In this document: positions 1 through 9,075 of the stretch, piece after piece
Position numbering within the stretch: position 1 is the stretch's first letter
How the letters are laid out: every line of letters starts with the position of its first letter
Assembly (NCBI RefSeq): GCF_015645095.1
Contig: NZ_JADOTW010000030.1
Location: 1 to 46,185 of the forward strand
Source: Halomonas sp. 328
GTDB lineage: Bacteria; Pseudomonadota; Gammaproteobacteria; Pseudomonadales; Halomonadaceae
Length of the DNA stretch: 46,185 nucleotides
Direction: 5' to 3'
The notes under the pieces: model-generated
Databases searched by the model: none
What the model saw: only the letters and a program-made list of their open reading frames with translations
Told to the model about the DNA's origin: nothing
Made by a program: the position numbers and the translations under genes

Positions 1-31
1 TTAGATGACCACATTAGATCCTACTGGTAAA

Positions 32-60
32 GCGCTACGACGCCCGTCGTAGCGCGGTTT
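32..60 (+). terminator. Rho-independent terminator at the left edge
   Basis: A perfect 10-bp stem (32-41 paired with 46-55) closes a 4-nt GCCC loop and is followed by GG and a T5 run that extends past base 60. This is a strong plus-strand terminator for a gene lying left of the window. Read on the minus strand the same hairpin is followed only by TTTACC, so it could also act weakly as the end of the long minus-strand operon that stops at 207. Confidence 0.8.
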
Positions 61-67
61 TTCATGC

Positions 68-187
68 GTTTTCCCTGCGCTGCGCCTGCTCACCCACTAC
101 GTCAAGCGCCACGGCTCCGACTATATCCGCGCCCAGACCTACCTGGACCCGCATCCCTACGAGCTGGGGCTGCGCAATGCCATCTGA
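68..187 (+). pseudogene. Short open C-terminal-like fragment, unidentified
   Basis: A reading frame of about 39 codons ends with TGA at 185-187. It has no credible start codon and begins directly behind the terminator at 32-60. The peptide has a protein-like composition (for example a THYVKRHGSDYIRAQ stretch followed by TYLDPHPYEL), which looks like the tail of a real protein rather than random frame. I do not recognise the family. It may be a remnant left by a rearrangement at the locus edge, or a chance open frame in GC-rich DNA. Confidence 0.25.
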
Positions 188-206
188 CCCGCCCCAAAAC
201 GCCAGA

Positions 207-1487
207 CTATCTGGCTCCCTTGCCGGTCAGTACGGTGCGCAGGGTACGCAGGCCAATCAGCAGGTCGAGCCAGAAGGAGACATGCTTGATGTAATAGAAG
301 TCATGCTCCAGCTTGCGAATCATATCGGCATGGTCGGTGACATAGCCCTGTTCCACCTGGGCCCACCCCGAGACACCCGGCCGCACCACATGCCGATAGG
401 CAAAGAACGGTACCTTCTCCTCGAATCGACGCGCCAGTGCCAGGGTTTCCGGGCGTGGCCCGATCAGGCTCATTTCCCCCCGCAGCACGTTGTATAGCTG
501 GGGCACTTCGTCGATACGGAATTTACGGATCACCCGCCCCACCCGAGTAATTCGCCGCCCCCGCGCGTCGCTTCCCGGGGCGTCGGGATCGCCGTCGACC
601 GTCATGCTACGAAACTTGTAGAGGGTAAAGGGTCGGCCCAGGTACCCCATGCGCTGCTGGGTGAAGATGATCGGCCCCGGTGTCTCGAGGCGAATTGCCA
701 CTGCCACGACCACCATCACGGGCAACACCAGCGACAGCAACAGCAAGACGCCGGTTATATCCAGGCAACGCTTCAGGGCCTCGTACCCCTCCGCCGGCTG
801 CAGCTGACCGTGACGATTCTCCTGAAGATGATCCACCGGCACCCGCCCACTGAGCTGCTCATAGAGGCTACCAACGTGATAGACGGGGATACCATGCATG
901 CTGCACTCGGCCAGAAAGCGCTCCCAGGGTTCAGGCAGCTCCACGTGCAGGTCGGCGACGACCCCATCGACACGCCTGCCTTGCAGGCCGGGATGGCTGA
1001 GCACACGCCAGTCGATGCGATGGCCCCGGCACAATGCCGGGGCCCTACCCAGAGGCACCACGGCTAGCTTGCGTCTCCGATAGCGCCGCGCCAAGCGATA
1101 GCCCAGGGTCGCCGTGCTGACAGCCACCAGCACGGCGAGCCCCCATGGCAATAGCGCCGCCTCGGGCTGGACCCCATGGTGGACAAGGGCGCCAGTACCG
1201 AACAGCCCCCCATACACCGGCAACAAGAGACGCCCCGGCCGCACACCGGGATAGCGATTCAACTGGCAAATCACCCCCTGAGCCAGCAGGCTGGTGCCGG
1301 CCAGGGCAACCAACAGGCTCACCCGGTCGCTCATCGGCTCCCGCCAGAAGCCCCACCCCCAACTCCAGAGTGCCGGCAACCAGGCGCTCGCCAGCATGAT
1401 CAGCAACCAGGGAAAACAGGAACGCAGTAGAAGGCGCTCGAAGAGTCGCGAATGACGCCGCCGCGGGATCAAGGTCTGAGTGGTCAT
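207..1487 (-). CDS. Polyprenyl-phosphate sugar-1-phosphate transferase (initiating glycosyltransferase)
   Basis: A 426-residue inner-membrane enzyme of the bacterial sugar transferase family (PF02397, WcaJ/EpsB-like). The family transfers a sugar-1-phosphate from a UDP-sugar to undecaprenyl phosphate, the first step of repeat-unit assembly. Several hydrophobic segments fill the first ~130 residues, a soluble CoA-binding-like region follows, and another hydrophobic segment precedes the catalytic domain. That domain shows the family signatures KFRSM, KFRIDEVPQL and GPRPE. The start is set at ATG 1487, which overlaps the galE stop as ATGA; a TTG/GTG-type start further upstream would intrude into galE. 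It is the last gene of the minus-strand run. Its presence beside Kps-type export genes is odd, because Kps capsules are normally built on a lipid-Kdo linker instead. Confidence 0.88.
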   Translation of the reverse strand: MTTQTLIPRRRHSRLFERLLLRSCFPWLLIMLASAWLPALWSWGWGFWREPMSDRVSLLVALAGTSLLAQGVICQLNRYPGVRPGRLLLPVYGGLFGTGALVHHGVQPEAALLPWGLAVLVAVSTATLGYRLARRYRRRKLAVVPLGRAPALCRGHRIDWRVLSHPGLQGRRVDGVVADLHVELPEPWERFLAECSMHGIPVYHVGSLYEQLSGRVPVDHLQENRHGQLQPAEGYEALKRCLDITGVLLLLSLVLPVMVVVAVAIRLETPGPIIFTQQRMGYLGRPFTLYKFRSMTVDGDPDAPGSDARGRRITRVGRVIRKFRIDEVPQLYNVLRGEMSLIGPRPETLALARRFEEKVPFFAYRHVVRPGVSGWAQVEQGYVTDHADMIRKLEHDFYYIKHVSFWLDLLIGLRTLRTVLTGKGAR

Positions 1488-2497
1488 GATCGATACCCGC
1501 AAGGATTGCGTGACTGCCACCGCCAGGCGTCTCGCATCATGGCATTCAAGTTACGCCGTACCCGCCAGCCCAACTCGCTACGGGCCCGGGACGGGTCGGC
1601 CCAGTAGGCAGCGATATCCCCCGGTCGCCGTGGCTCAATCACCCATGGAACGGGTTGCCCCGAGGTGCTCTCGAAGGCACTGACCATCTGACGCACGCTA
1701 TACCCCCGGCCCGCCCCCAGGTTCCAGGCCCTCACGCCCCGGTGATGCGTCAGCCACTCCAGCGCTGATACATGCCCCTCGGCCAGATCCATTACATGCA
1801 GGTAGTCGCGTACACAGGTGCCATCGGGGGTCGGATAGTCATCGCCATAGATCGCCAGAAGCGGCCGGCGCCCCACTGCCACCTGAGCGATACATGGCAT
1901 CAGGTTAGTCGGCTTCCCCAGGGGATCCTCGCCGATCAGGCCACTCTCATGCGCCCCCACCGGATTGAAGTAGCGCAGCAGGCCAATGGACCAGGACGGT
2001 GCCTGGATACCCTGTTGTGTCAGCCAAGTCTCCACGTCCTGCTTGGTGGCAGCATAGGGGCTGGCGGGACGGCCATGAGGCATCCCCTCATGCAAGACAG
2101 TGCCACCGTGCAACCCATAGACAGTGGCTGACGAGCTGAACAGCAGGGTCCGCACTCCCGCGTCCCGCATGGCGTGAAACAGCACCTGACTGCCGCGAAC
2201 ATTGACATCGAAAAACTCGGCGGGGGCCGCCACGGAGCCAGCCACCGACTTGAGCCCGGCGAAATGGATCACCCCGGAGACGGGATAGTCGGAGAAAAGG
2301 CGAGCCAGGGTCGTGGTATCGCGGATATCGCCCGCCACCAGGTCGATATCCCGCCCCGTCAGCCTGGTGACCCGTGCCAGGGCCTCGCGATGGCCATTGA
2401 TCAGGCTGTCCAGGACTACCACACGGTGCCCCGCCTCCAATAGTGCCAACACCGTATGTGATCCCAGGTAGCCCGCCCCACCGGTCACCAGAATCAA
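1484..2497 (-). CDS. galE: UDP-glucose 4-epimerase
   Basis: A 337-residue short-chain dehydrogenase-type epimerase that interconverts UDP-glucose and UDP-galactose in the cytoplasm, supplying UDP-Gal (or UDP-GalNAc) for the polymer. The N-terminal NAD-binding motif GGAGYLGS is at residues 6-13. A serine/threonine region (SSSATVYG) and the catalytic YxxxK (YAATK) follow, and length matches the family. It overlaps the upstream glycosyltransferase stop by 4 nt (2494-2497) and the downstream sugar transferase start by 4 nt, so it is translationally coupled on both sides. Substrate range (Glc/Gal versus GlcNAc/GalNAc or uronic acids) cannot be decided by eye. Confidence 0.9.
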   Translation of the reverse strand: MILVTGGAGYLGSHTVLALLEAGHRVVVLDSLINGHREALARVTRLTGRDIDLVAGDIRDTTTLARLFSDYPVSGVIHFAGLKSVAGSVAAPAEFFDVNVRGSQVLFHAMRDAGVRTLLFSSSATVYGLHGGTVLHEGMPHGRPASPYAATKQDVETWLTQQGIQAPSWSIGLLRYFNPVGAHESGLIGEDPLGKPTNLMPCIAQVAVGRRPLLAIYGDDYPTPDGTCVRDYLHVMDLAEGHVSALEWLTHHRGVRAWNLGAGRGYSVRQMVSAFESTSGQPVPWVIEPRRPGDIAAYWADPSRARSELGWRVRRNLNAMMRDAWRWQSRNPCGYRS

Positions 2498-3699
2498 GCG
2501 CTACCCTCGCCTTGCCAAGCGGTCCCCTCGTGCCTCATCTGGGGCACCTCGGCGGGGGCAGCCCCCATCACGCCCAGCGCCGCACAGAGACGATCATTGG
2601 TCTCGCGCACGTCGTAAAAGCGCTCGGCCATGCGTCTCCCCTGACGACCGTGCCGGCCGATCAATTCGGGGGCTTCCAGGTAACGCATCATCGCCTCGGC
2701 CAGGGCCTCGCTATCGCGGGTCGGCACCAGGAAGCCATTGACCCCATGGGCCACGGTATCGCGACAACCAATCCAGTCGGTGGTGATCACCGGGCGCGCC
2801 ATGGCCATGGCTTCCTGATTGCCCCGGGGCACCCCCTCGCCATACCAGGAGGGCAGCACATAGACGCTGGCGTCATGGAACCAGCGCCGTACGTCCTTGG
2901 CCCGCCCCACCCACTCCACCAGCCCCTGGGCATGCCAGGCACGCAGCTCAGCGGCGGGCACCGAGCGAGGGTGATTATCGGTAGGCCCCACCAAACGAAA
3001 CTCAGCCTCGGGGAAGCGCGTCTTGACCCGCCGCGCCGCCTCGACGAACTCGTAGACGCCCTTGGCCTTGAGCATCCGCGACACCATCACGAAGCGGATC
3101 GGCGCCGTATGGCTGGGGACGGAAGAAAAATGCTCGAGGTCCAGGCCAATGCCATGAATGCGCACCACCCGCTCACGCTCCACCATGCCGTTGAGCAAGA
3201 AATAGAGGGTATCGTCGCGATTGAGGAAGATGGTCCGCTCACTGCGAGCCAGGGCCTGGCGGTAGAGCCAGGCCACGCCACGGCGCATCCAGCGCCGCGG
3301 CAGGCTCAGCTCGTGCCAACGTCCCTCGAAGACGAAGCCGCGCCCCTCCACCATCGAGTAGTGACGAGGGACTCCAGCCAATCGCGCGGCGAAGGCACCG
3401 TAGATGACAGGCTTTATGAAGTAGCCGAAGGTGGCATCGACCTCGAGGCGTTTGAGCAGATGCGCCAGCCTCAGGGTATCCCAGGCATCGCGCAAGGGAT
3501 TCAGCCCAACCTTCTGGACTCGGTAGGCCACCGGCTCGGCGCCGAGCGCCACTACCTGTTCGCGCACCTCATCGCAATAATCCGGCGCCAAGGCATAGAC
3601 ACGAGTCCCTCGCGCTACCAGCTCGCGAATCAGGGGGCCACGAAAGTTGACCAGGGAGAAAGCCTGGCTGGTGATAATGGCAAGCGTACGAATGGTCAT
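2494..3699 (-). CDS. Glycosyltransferase family 4
   Basis: A 401-residue GT-B glycosyltransferase. The N-terminal half is the GT4-type acceptor domain (start TIRTLAIITSQAFSLVNF), with a conserved VEGRGFVFEG stretch. The C-terminal nucleotide-sugar domain carries the retaining E-x7-E signature in GEGVPRGNQEAMA (around residue 295) followed by PVITTD. No membrane segments are evident, so it is expected at the cytoplasmic face of the inner membrane, adding one sugar to the growing repeat or chain. It resembles GalNAc/Glc-adding enzymes of other capsule loci, but the sugar cannot be named. It is coupled to galE by an ATGA overlap; 108 bp separate it from kpsC upstream. Confidence 0.85.
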   Translation of the reverse strand: MTIRTLAIITSQAFSLVNFRGPLIRELVARGTRVYALAPDYCDEVREQVVALGAEPVAYRVQKVGLNPLRDAWDTLRLAHLLKRLEVDATFGYFIKPVIYGAFAARLAGVPRHYSMVEGRGFVFEGRWHELSLPRRWMRRGVAWLYRQALARSERTIFLNRDDTLYFLLNGMVERERVVRIHGIGLDLEHFSSVPSHTAPIRFVMVSRMLKAKGVYEFVEAARRVKTRFPEAEFRLVGPTDNHPRSVPAAELRAWHAQGLVEWVGRAKDVRRWFHDASVYVLPSWYGEGVPRGNQEAMAMARPVITTDWIGCRDTVAHGVNGFLVPTRDSEALAEAMMRYLEAPELIGRHGRQGRRMAERFYDVRETNDRLCAALGVMGAAPAEVPQMRHEGTAWQGEGSA

Positions 3700-3807
3700 G
3701 ACTGGTGTTCAAATCCCTTTACTCAGGAAAACCTGATCCTTCTTCGCTCCATGCGATACGGCGATAACACCGCAAACCGGCCGCCGTCTCTCGCGGCGAC
3801 ATCGTTA

Positions 3808-5826
3808 TTATTTGGTCCCGAAGGCCAGCCGCAAAAGACGACTGGCCCGCTCTCGCCAGCGGTCCACTGCCGAGGGCGGCGCGCTTCGCCACTCGTTCAA
3901 CTCGTCGAGCACCCGCTCGGGGGTGGTGAAGCGCCCGGTGACCCGACTGACATAGGTGGGGTAGCAGATCAGCACCCCCGCCACCAGCGCATCCAGGGAG
4001 AGCCGACGACGACGCCTTGGCAGGGCCACCCGATCCTCGGTGAGCCCCCAGCCGGCATAAAAGGGCGCACCATAGCACACAACCCGTTTGCCTCGCAGCA
4101 GGGCCTCGAAGCCGGTTAATGAGGTCAACAGATGCACCTCGTCTACCTCCTCGAGCAATTGATGCATGCCCGCCTCGGTCACTACGGCATCGCACCACTG
4201 CTCGGCCCGCTCTTCGGCTTCACCGACCCGGCGTGCGCCCGCCACCACATCCGGATGCGGCTTGTAGATCACATAAGCCCCGGGGTTGGCCTCGCGCACC
4301 GCCTGCAACAGCTGCATATTGCGCTTGAGCCCCGGCGCGCCATAGGCCAGGGAGGCGTCGCTCTCCACCTGTCCCGGCACCAGGATCACCCGGGACACAC
4401 CGGCGGGACGACGCCAACCCGACTGCCCCACGTTGTACTTGGTAATCCCTGACTGGACGATACGCTCACGCAACCTCGCCGCCCGAGCCAACAGCTCAGG
4501 GGCCTCGATACCGGCTTCCAGCAGGCACTCCAGGTCCGAGGGACGGGTAGCATCATAGTAGAGCCCCTGGCGATCGATGGCCCAGGAGAGCGGCTGGGCC
4601 AGATTGGCACCCAAGCCCACCGAGCGGATAAAGCCATCCTCGATACGCACCACCGGCACCCCCTCGGGCAGACGCTCGGCCAAGGGCTTGTAGCCCCATA
4701 CCAGGGCCGTCTGACCAGGACCTAGCCGCTCGGGCCACCGCGTGAAGGTGAGGCAGCTGCCGGCCACGAAGCGTCGCACCCCCGCATGACGCCAGGGCGC
4801 GAAGCCCAGTGCCACCATCTGCCGCGGAAAGCGCTCGCGCATGCGCCGCTGCAACCCCAGCCAGTCGACCAGGCGCTCCACCTGGCAAGGCGCTCCGGTC
4901 TCCGGATCCAGATAACGGGGATAGTCGATCAGGGCCCCATGCACCAGCTGCGCCAGTGACAGCGGCCGACGCCGGCTGGACGCTGGCAGAGCATCCACGG
5001 TCAGCCCCCAACCGGCGTAGAAGGGCATGCCGAAGGTATGCACCGGTTTGCCCCACAACAGGGCCTCGAAGCCCATCTGCGATGTCACGGTAAACACCGC
5101 CTCGGCCGTGGCGAGCAACCGGGCGGGATGCACATCCTCGCCCAGTATCTCAACGCGCGGATCCTCGGCCAGGGCCGCCAGGTCGAAGTGCCCCGGCTTG
5201 CGCCCCACCGCCACCTCGGGATGTACCTTGAGCAGCAGCCGATGCTCGGGATAGGCCTCACGGGCCGAATCCAGCATATGTGCGAAGCTGTCGGCATCGG
5301 CCCCGCCCAGGCGAATGGCCGCATCGCCACGGGTCTGATCCACCACCAGCACGAAGCGTTCGGGCAGCGATCTCTCGGGATCGCGGTTATGGTTGTACTT
5401 GGAGATCCGAGCCTCGCGCCAGCGCGACACCAGCGCTTCGGCCCGCCGCCGCTGCACCTCGCTGAGCGGTCTGGCGATCAGGCGTTCCAGCTCCGAAGGT
5501 GCCGAGGCGTCGTAATAGATGCCCAGCCGATCCACAACCAGCGACAGGGGCGGCTCATCGCCACCCAGCCCCAGCGAACGCAGGAACCCATCCTCGACCC
5601 GCCACAGCGGCAAGCCATGGCGGGTCGCCAGGGCTTCGGCGTACCTGGCCGAGGGCTTCCTCCCCCAGGCCAAGACCGCCTGACTCCGGGCCAGCAGCCG
5701 GGGGGAGGGCTTACCAAGCCGCGGCGCCACCCTCACCGGTGCCCCCAGCAAGGCACTCAGGTTAGCGGTCTTCGCCACGCCTTGGGTCGCCGTCAGAAAC
5801 ACCTTGTCTTGCGCTTTCCCTATCAC
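3808..5826 (-). CDS. kpsC: Capsule linker beta-Kdo glycosyltransferase KpsC
   Basis: A 672-residue protein of the length typical for KpsC, which in group 2 capsules builds the poly-Kdo linker on lysophosphatidylglycerol and carries two retaining Kdo-transferase modules. The duplication is visible: each half has an EDGF(L/I)RS(L/V)GLG block, a YYDA block, an I(S/T)KYN block, a K(V/P)HP(E/D)V block and a GFEALL...FYAGWGLT block (repeats near residues 70-330 and 385-650). The start is GTG 5826, chosen because AAGGAG lies directly upstream and the open frame further left overlaps the neighbour's real coding sequence; GTG 5829 is equally possible. No kpsS, the partner that adds the first Kdo, and no Kdo-supply genes occur in the window. 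Confidence 0.9.
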   Translation of the reverse strand: MIGKAQDKVFLTATQGVAKTANLSALLGAPVRVAPRLGKPSPRLLARSQAVLAWGRKPSARYAEALATRHGLPLWRVEDGFLRSLGLGGDEPPLSLVVDRLGIYYDASAPSELERLIARPLSEVQRRRAEALVSRWREARISKYNHNRDPERSLPERFVLVVDQTRGDAAIRLGGADADSFAHMLDSAREAYPEHRLLLKVHPEVAVGRKPGHFDLAALAEDPRVEILGEDVHPARLLATAEAVFTVTSQMGFEALLWGKPVHTFGMPFYAGWGLTVDALPASSRRRPLSLAQLVHGALIDYPRYLDPETGAPCQVERLVDWLGLQRRMRERFPRQMVALGFAPWRHAGVRRFVAGSCLTFTRWPERLGPGQTALVWGYKPLAERLPEGVPVVRIEDGFIRSVGLGANLAQPLSWAIDRQGLYYDATRPSDLECLLEAGIEAPELLARAARLRERIVQSGITKYNVGQSGWRRPAGVSRVILVPGQVESDASLAYGAPGLKRNMQLLQAVREANPGAYVIYKPHPDVVAGARRVGEAEERAEQWCDAVVTEAGMHQLLEEVDEVHLLTSLTGFEALLRGKRVVCYGAPFYAGWGLTEDRVALPRRRRRLSLDALVAGVLICYPTYVSRVTGRFTTPERVLDELNEWRSAPPSAVDRWRERASRLLRLAFGTK

Positions 5827-5881
5827 CACTGCTCCTTGAAAAAGGTCCTGCGGGGACTCAGCACCGCTGAGCGATGGCCAC

Positions 5882-6943
5882 CTAACGCGCCCAGAAATTG
5901 GCCACGGTCTCGGGATCACCCAGGCAGCGCGCCGTCTGGGCCGCCGCTTCTGCCATCTGTCGTGCCTCACCGGGATGCGCAAGCAGCCAATCCAGGCTAT
6001 GGCGCCAATGTGACGGCTCATCGCCAACCAGCAGGCCATTGACTCCGTGCTCGACGAGTTCGGTATAAGGGGCACGCCTCGAGAAGAGGCCCACCCCCCC
6101 CATGGCGGCGATATCCAAAAATTTGATATAGGACTTGCCCCGGTTGAAGGGAGTCTCCCATAGCGGTACCAGGCCAATATGCAGCCACCGGCTGGTCTGA
6201 TAGTCGCGAAATGCCGGCCAGGCGAGCGGCTCCGGCGTGGCGGTCCGGGGCAGTTCGGCAAGCACCGCCGGTGTATGCCGACCCAGCATCAGCTCCAGGG
6301 TGGTATCGTCACGCTCGCGTTGCAGGGCCACCAGGGCCGGGGCGATCTGCATCAGGTCCGCCAGGTGCGCACGGGTACCGTGAAAGCCAATCCGCCACGG
6401 AGACTCGGCGGAAGGCGGGGCCGCGAAGTGGCCCAGCGGGGGCAGCTCGGCGATCAAGGGCGGCGTGAGCACCCGCACCCGGGGATGCCGGGCCTCGAAG
6501 CGTGCGGCCAGCGCCGGACTCGAGGCCACCACCTCATCGGCCACCGCCAGCATCCGTGGCTGCGCCGACGCCGCTCGCGCCATCCGTTGTCGATAGGCCT
6601 CGGGCAGCGTCGCATCCTCGGCGGCGGCGACCAAGTCGTCGTCGATCAGGTAAACGATCCGTCCGAGTTGATCGCGACGGCGCTCCAGCCAGCTGAGCCA
6701 AGCCTCCGGCAGGGTCCGACATACCAGAATATTCACCCCCACCAAACGCCCGGCGATACCCCTCCCCAGCAGGCCGCGCCAGCCCCGCGCCTCGAGGCGC
6801 CCACAATGCACGCCACGGGCACGCAACAGCGGCGCGGCCGACTCGAGAAAATAGATATCCTCGGTGGGCCGCGCCCCATCGCTTAATACCAGCCAGCGCG
6901 GTACCGATGCATTTAGCGCCACGCTCTCACCATTGCTGTGCAC
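5882..6943 (-). CDS. Glycosyltransferase, GT-B type (family 1/4-like)
   Basis: A 353-residue soluble protein. The C-terminal half has features of GT-B glycosyltransferases: a GRHTPAVL segment, IGLVPLWETPFNRGKSYIKF, and a loop GVNGLLVGDE close to the end, as in glycosyltransferase group 1 proteins annotated in O-antigen and capsule loci. The N-terminal half (SDGARPTEDIYFLES, later VYLIDDDLVAA) looks like the matching acceptor domain. The start is GTG 6943, preceded by AGGGGGAG at a 5-nt distance. It lies 32 bp downstream of a large GT2 gene and about 55 bp upstream of kpsC. The sugar and linkage are unknown. Confidence 0.75.
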   Translation of the reverse strand: MHSNGESVALNASVPRWLVLSDGARPTEDIYFLESAAPLLRARGVHCGRLEARGWRGLLGRGIAGRLVGVNILVCRTLPEAWLSWLERRRDQLGRIVYLIDDDLVAAAEDATLPEAYRQRMARAASAQPRMLAVADEVVASSPALAARFEARHPRVRVLTPPLIAELPPLGHFAAPPSAESPWRIGFHGTRAHLADLMQIAPALVALQRERDDTTLELMLGRHTPAVLAELPRTATPEPLAWPAFRDYQTSRWLHIGLVPLWETPFNRGKSYIKFLDIAAMGGVGLFSRRAPYTELVEHGVNGLLVGDEPSHWRHSLDWLLAHPGEARQMAEAAAQTARCLGDPETVANFWAR

Positions 6944-6975
6944 AACGCTCCCCCTCGCTTCTCACTCCCAATGCC

Positions 6976-9075
6976 TCACCAGGGCCTATCCACCCGTGGG
7001 GCATGGCCCAGGGTAAAGTCAGGGCGGCGGTAGTTGAGGTTAGGGTTATAGAAGGGATCGTGCTCCAGCACCTTCGCCCAGCGGCGACGCATATAGGCCG
7101 CCTCGGCGGCGGCCCGGGCCTGCTTCTCGGGGCTATCATCCTTGCCCCGGGAGACCGACTCCAGGTGATAGAGCTCAGCATAGGGGGTCCACTGCACCTG
7201 CCAGCCCGCCTCGCGCACCCGCAGGCAATAGTCCACGTCGTTGAAGGCCACCGCCAGATTGGCTTCGTCGAGGCCACCCAGCGCCTCGAACAGCTCGCGC
7301 CGGGTCACCAGGCAAGCCGCGGTCACCGCCGACAGCTCCTGGGCCAGGATCGCCCGGTCGCCATAGCCCGGGGCCTCGCCGGGCAGCCGCGAATGAAAGT
7401 GATCGGCCAGTCCGCCCGGCCCCACCGCATCACCGGCATGCTGCACCCGACCATCCCCATAGTAGAGCTTGGCCCCCACCACCCCGACTCCCGGCTGCAT
7501 CAACCGGCCGACCAGTTCCTCGAGCCACGCTTCGCCGATCACTTCGGTGTCGTTGTTGAGCAGGCAGAGCACCTGACCCCTGGCCTCGCGGGCCGCGGCG
7601 TTGTTGATCGCCGAGAAGTTGAAGGGCGCATCATGGCGGATCACCCGCACCCGGGGATCCTCGGCAATGGCGTCGAACCAGGCCAGGGTCTCGGGCTCGG
7701 CGCTCTGGTTGTCCATGATCAGCACTTCGAAGTCATCGTAGCGGCTCTTGTTCAGCACGCTCTCGATGCAGGGCGCCAGCAGGTGCAGGCCATCCCGGGT
7801 CGGCACGATGATCGAGACCGCCGGCGCCGACTCGGGCAGCGCATAGCGTACCCGGCAATGGCCCCGGGGCGAGTCGACGACCTCTCCCTTAACCCCCTGG
7901 CGCGCGAGATGTCCGGCCACCGCCAGGGCGTCACCGGCGGAGACACGCGGCCAGGGCGAATCGTCACGGACGGGTACGGGTTTATGCCAGAGCACCGCCG
8001 GCAGGTGCCGCCATTGATCGGCCTCCAGCCCTTCTACCAGGCGTAGCTGCAACCGATGGGACGAGGCCGTCAACAGCTCGCCCACGCCGAGTGCCGCCAG
8101 CGCCTCGCCACGCACCAGCCAGGCCTCGCCCAGATAAGCGGTAGCGCGCAGCAGTTCCGGGCTAGCCTGCGGCTTGAACACCGGCGCATGCCGCTCGCCC
8201 TGGGGCGAGAGGTGATCATGGTCGCTATAGATCAGGCTCGCCTCCGGGTGACGACTGGCCTCATGCAGCCACCAGTAGAGGGCATGCTCGGCCAGCACCG
8301 TGCCCGCGGGCAGCCATAGGCACCAATCGACTGCCCCCGAGGCCGGGTCGCTGGCGATCGTTCCCGTCAATTCGGTCCGACGCAGCGCCTGCTCGGCGAG
8401 TCGCCCGGCCTGCTGGTCGCCCGGGGCGACCAGCAATCGCACCCCTTGGGGAGGCATCAGTTGATCCGTCAGTGAGACCAGGCTAGCCGCCAGGGCCTCC
8501 GGCTCACTAGCAGCGGTAACCGGAATAACCACTTCGCCCCGGATCGCCATGCGCCGGCCACGCCGACGAATCCGCCGGCGGTCGCGCTCGGTCAGGGTAT
8601 CGAACTCGCGCACCCAGCCGCCGTAGTCGCGATAAGGGGCGATCGCCCGAAAGCGCCCGGCCAGGCCATAGGCCCCCGCCAGGTCGGTCAGCATCCGCCT
8701 GGGAGTCAAGCCACCCTGGCGCAGGCGCCGCCAAGGTTCACGCTTCACGGTGGCCACCACTCGCCGCAGCATACGGTAGTGACGCCGCCAGGCGCTGACG
8801 CGGGTTATACGGGCCGAGAGGAGTCTTGCCTCGCCCGGGGCCCCCAATGGCTCGAGCACCAGTCGCTCGATCACCTCAGGCAGGTAAACCAGTTCGAGGA
8901 TGGCGCCCTTGAGCGTAATGGGTAACGGTATGACAAGTGGCGTCTTCTCCCCGACGGGATAGGCCAGCAAGCGGGCGCTGAGGTCCCAGCCATCCCGTTC
9001 CACGCTGCCCTCGAGCATCAGCCACCCGCGACATGGCCCGGGTAACGCCTCAGAAAGATCGAAACGGGGAATCAC
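6976..9075 (-). CDS. Large two-domain glycosyltransferase family 2
   Basis: A 699-residue cytoplasmic protein. The C-terminal GT2 domain (about residues 405-650) is canonical: VSIIVPTRDG at its start, the DNQSAE region, LNNDTEV (nucleotide-metal binding DxD-like), and FNDVDYCLR with the expected acidic residues near the catalytic base. A second, weaker GT2-like unit around residues 140-360 contains a YSDHDHL segment and FKPQASPELL, typical of the first half of tandem GT2 proteins in rhamnan/O-antigen loci. The start is GTG 9075, which overlaps the upstream stop as GTGA; an ATG 36 nt further upstream is less likely. It is probably involved in chain extension, possibly with rhamnose since rmlABCD is in the same run, but that link is inference. 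Confidence 0.82.
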   Translation of the reverse strand: MIPRFDLSEALPGPCRGWLMLEGSVERDGWDLSARLLAYPVGEKTPLVIPLPITLKGAILELVYLPEVIERLVLEPLGAPGEARLLSARITRVSAWRRHYRMLRRVVATVKREPWRRLRQGGLTPRRMLTDLAGAYGLAGRFRAIAPYRDYGGWVREFDTLTERDRRRIRRRGRRMAIRGEVVIPVTAASEPEALAASLVSLTDQLMPPQGVRLLVAPGDQQAGRLAEQALRRTELTGTIASDPASGAVDWCLWLPAGTVLAEHALYWWLHEASRHPEASLIYSDHDHLSPQGERHAPVFKPQASPELLRATAYLGEAWLVRGEALAALGVGELLTASSHRLQLRLVEGLEADQWRHLPAVLWHKPVPVRDDSPWPRVSAGDALAVAGHLARQGVKGEVVDSPRGHCRVRYALPESAPAVSIIVPTRDGLHLLAPCIESVLNKSRYDDFEVLIMDNQSAEPETLAWFDAIAEDPRVRVIRHDAPFNFSAINNAAAREARGQVLCLLNNDTEVIGEAWLEELVGRLMQPGVGVVGAKLYYGDGRVQHAGDAVGPGGLADHFHSRLPGEAPGYGDRAILAQELSAVTAACLVTRRELFEALGGLDEANLAVAFNDVDYCLRVREAGWQVQWTPYAELYHLESVSRGKDDSPEKQARAAAEAAYMRRRWAKVLEHDPFYNPNLNYRRPDFTLGHAPRVDRPW

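Noticed and set aside
3723-3736. TCAGG-AAAA-CCTGA hairpin behind kpsC as terminator
   Set aside because: Only a 5-bp stem and no T-run on the minus strand.
2443-4119. A 558-codon open frame on the plus strand opposite the GT4 and kpsC genes
   Set aside because: Its low-complexity His/Pro/Gly-rich translation has no recognisable domain, and the opposite strand encodes clear conserved proteins. Long antisense frames are expected in GC-rich coding DNA.
5827-6261. Upstream extension of the kpsC frame to 6261
   Set aside because: It overlaps most of the 3' part of the neighbouring glycosyltransferase, its translation is Pro/Arg/Trp-rich shadow sequence, and a good ribosome site with GTG starts lies at 5826-5829.
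7024-7034. GGCGGTAGTTG on the plus strand, resembling an ops core
   Set aside because: It lies inside a coding gene, on the opposite strand to the operon, and the last bases differ from the ops consensus.
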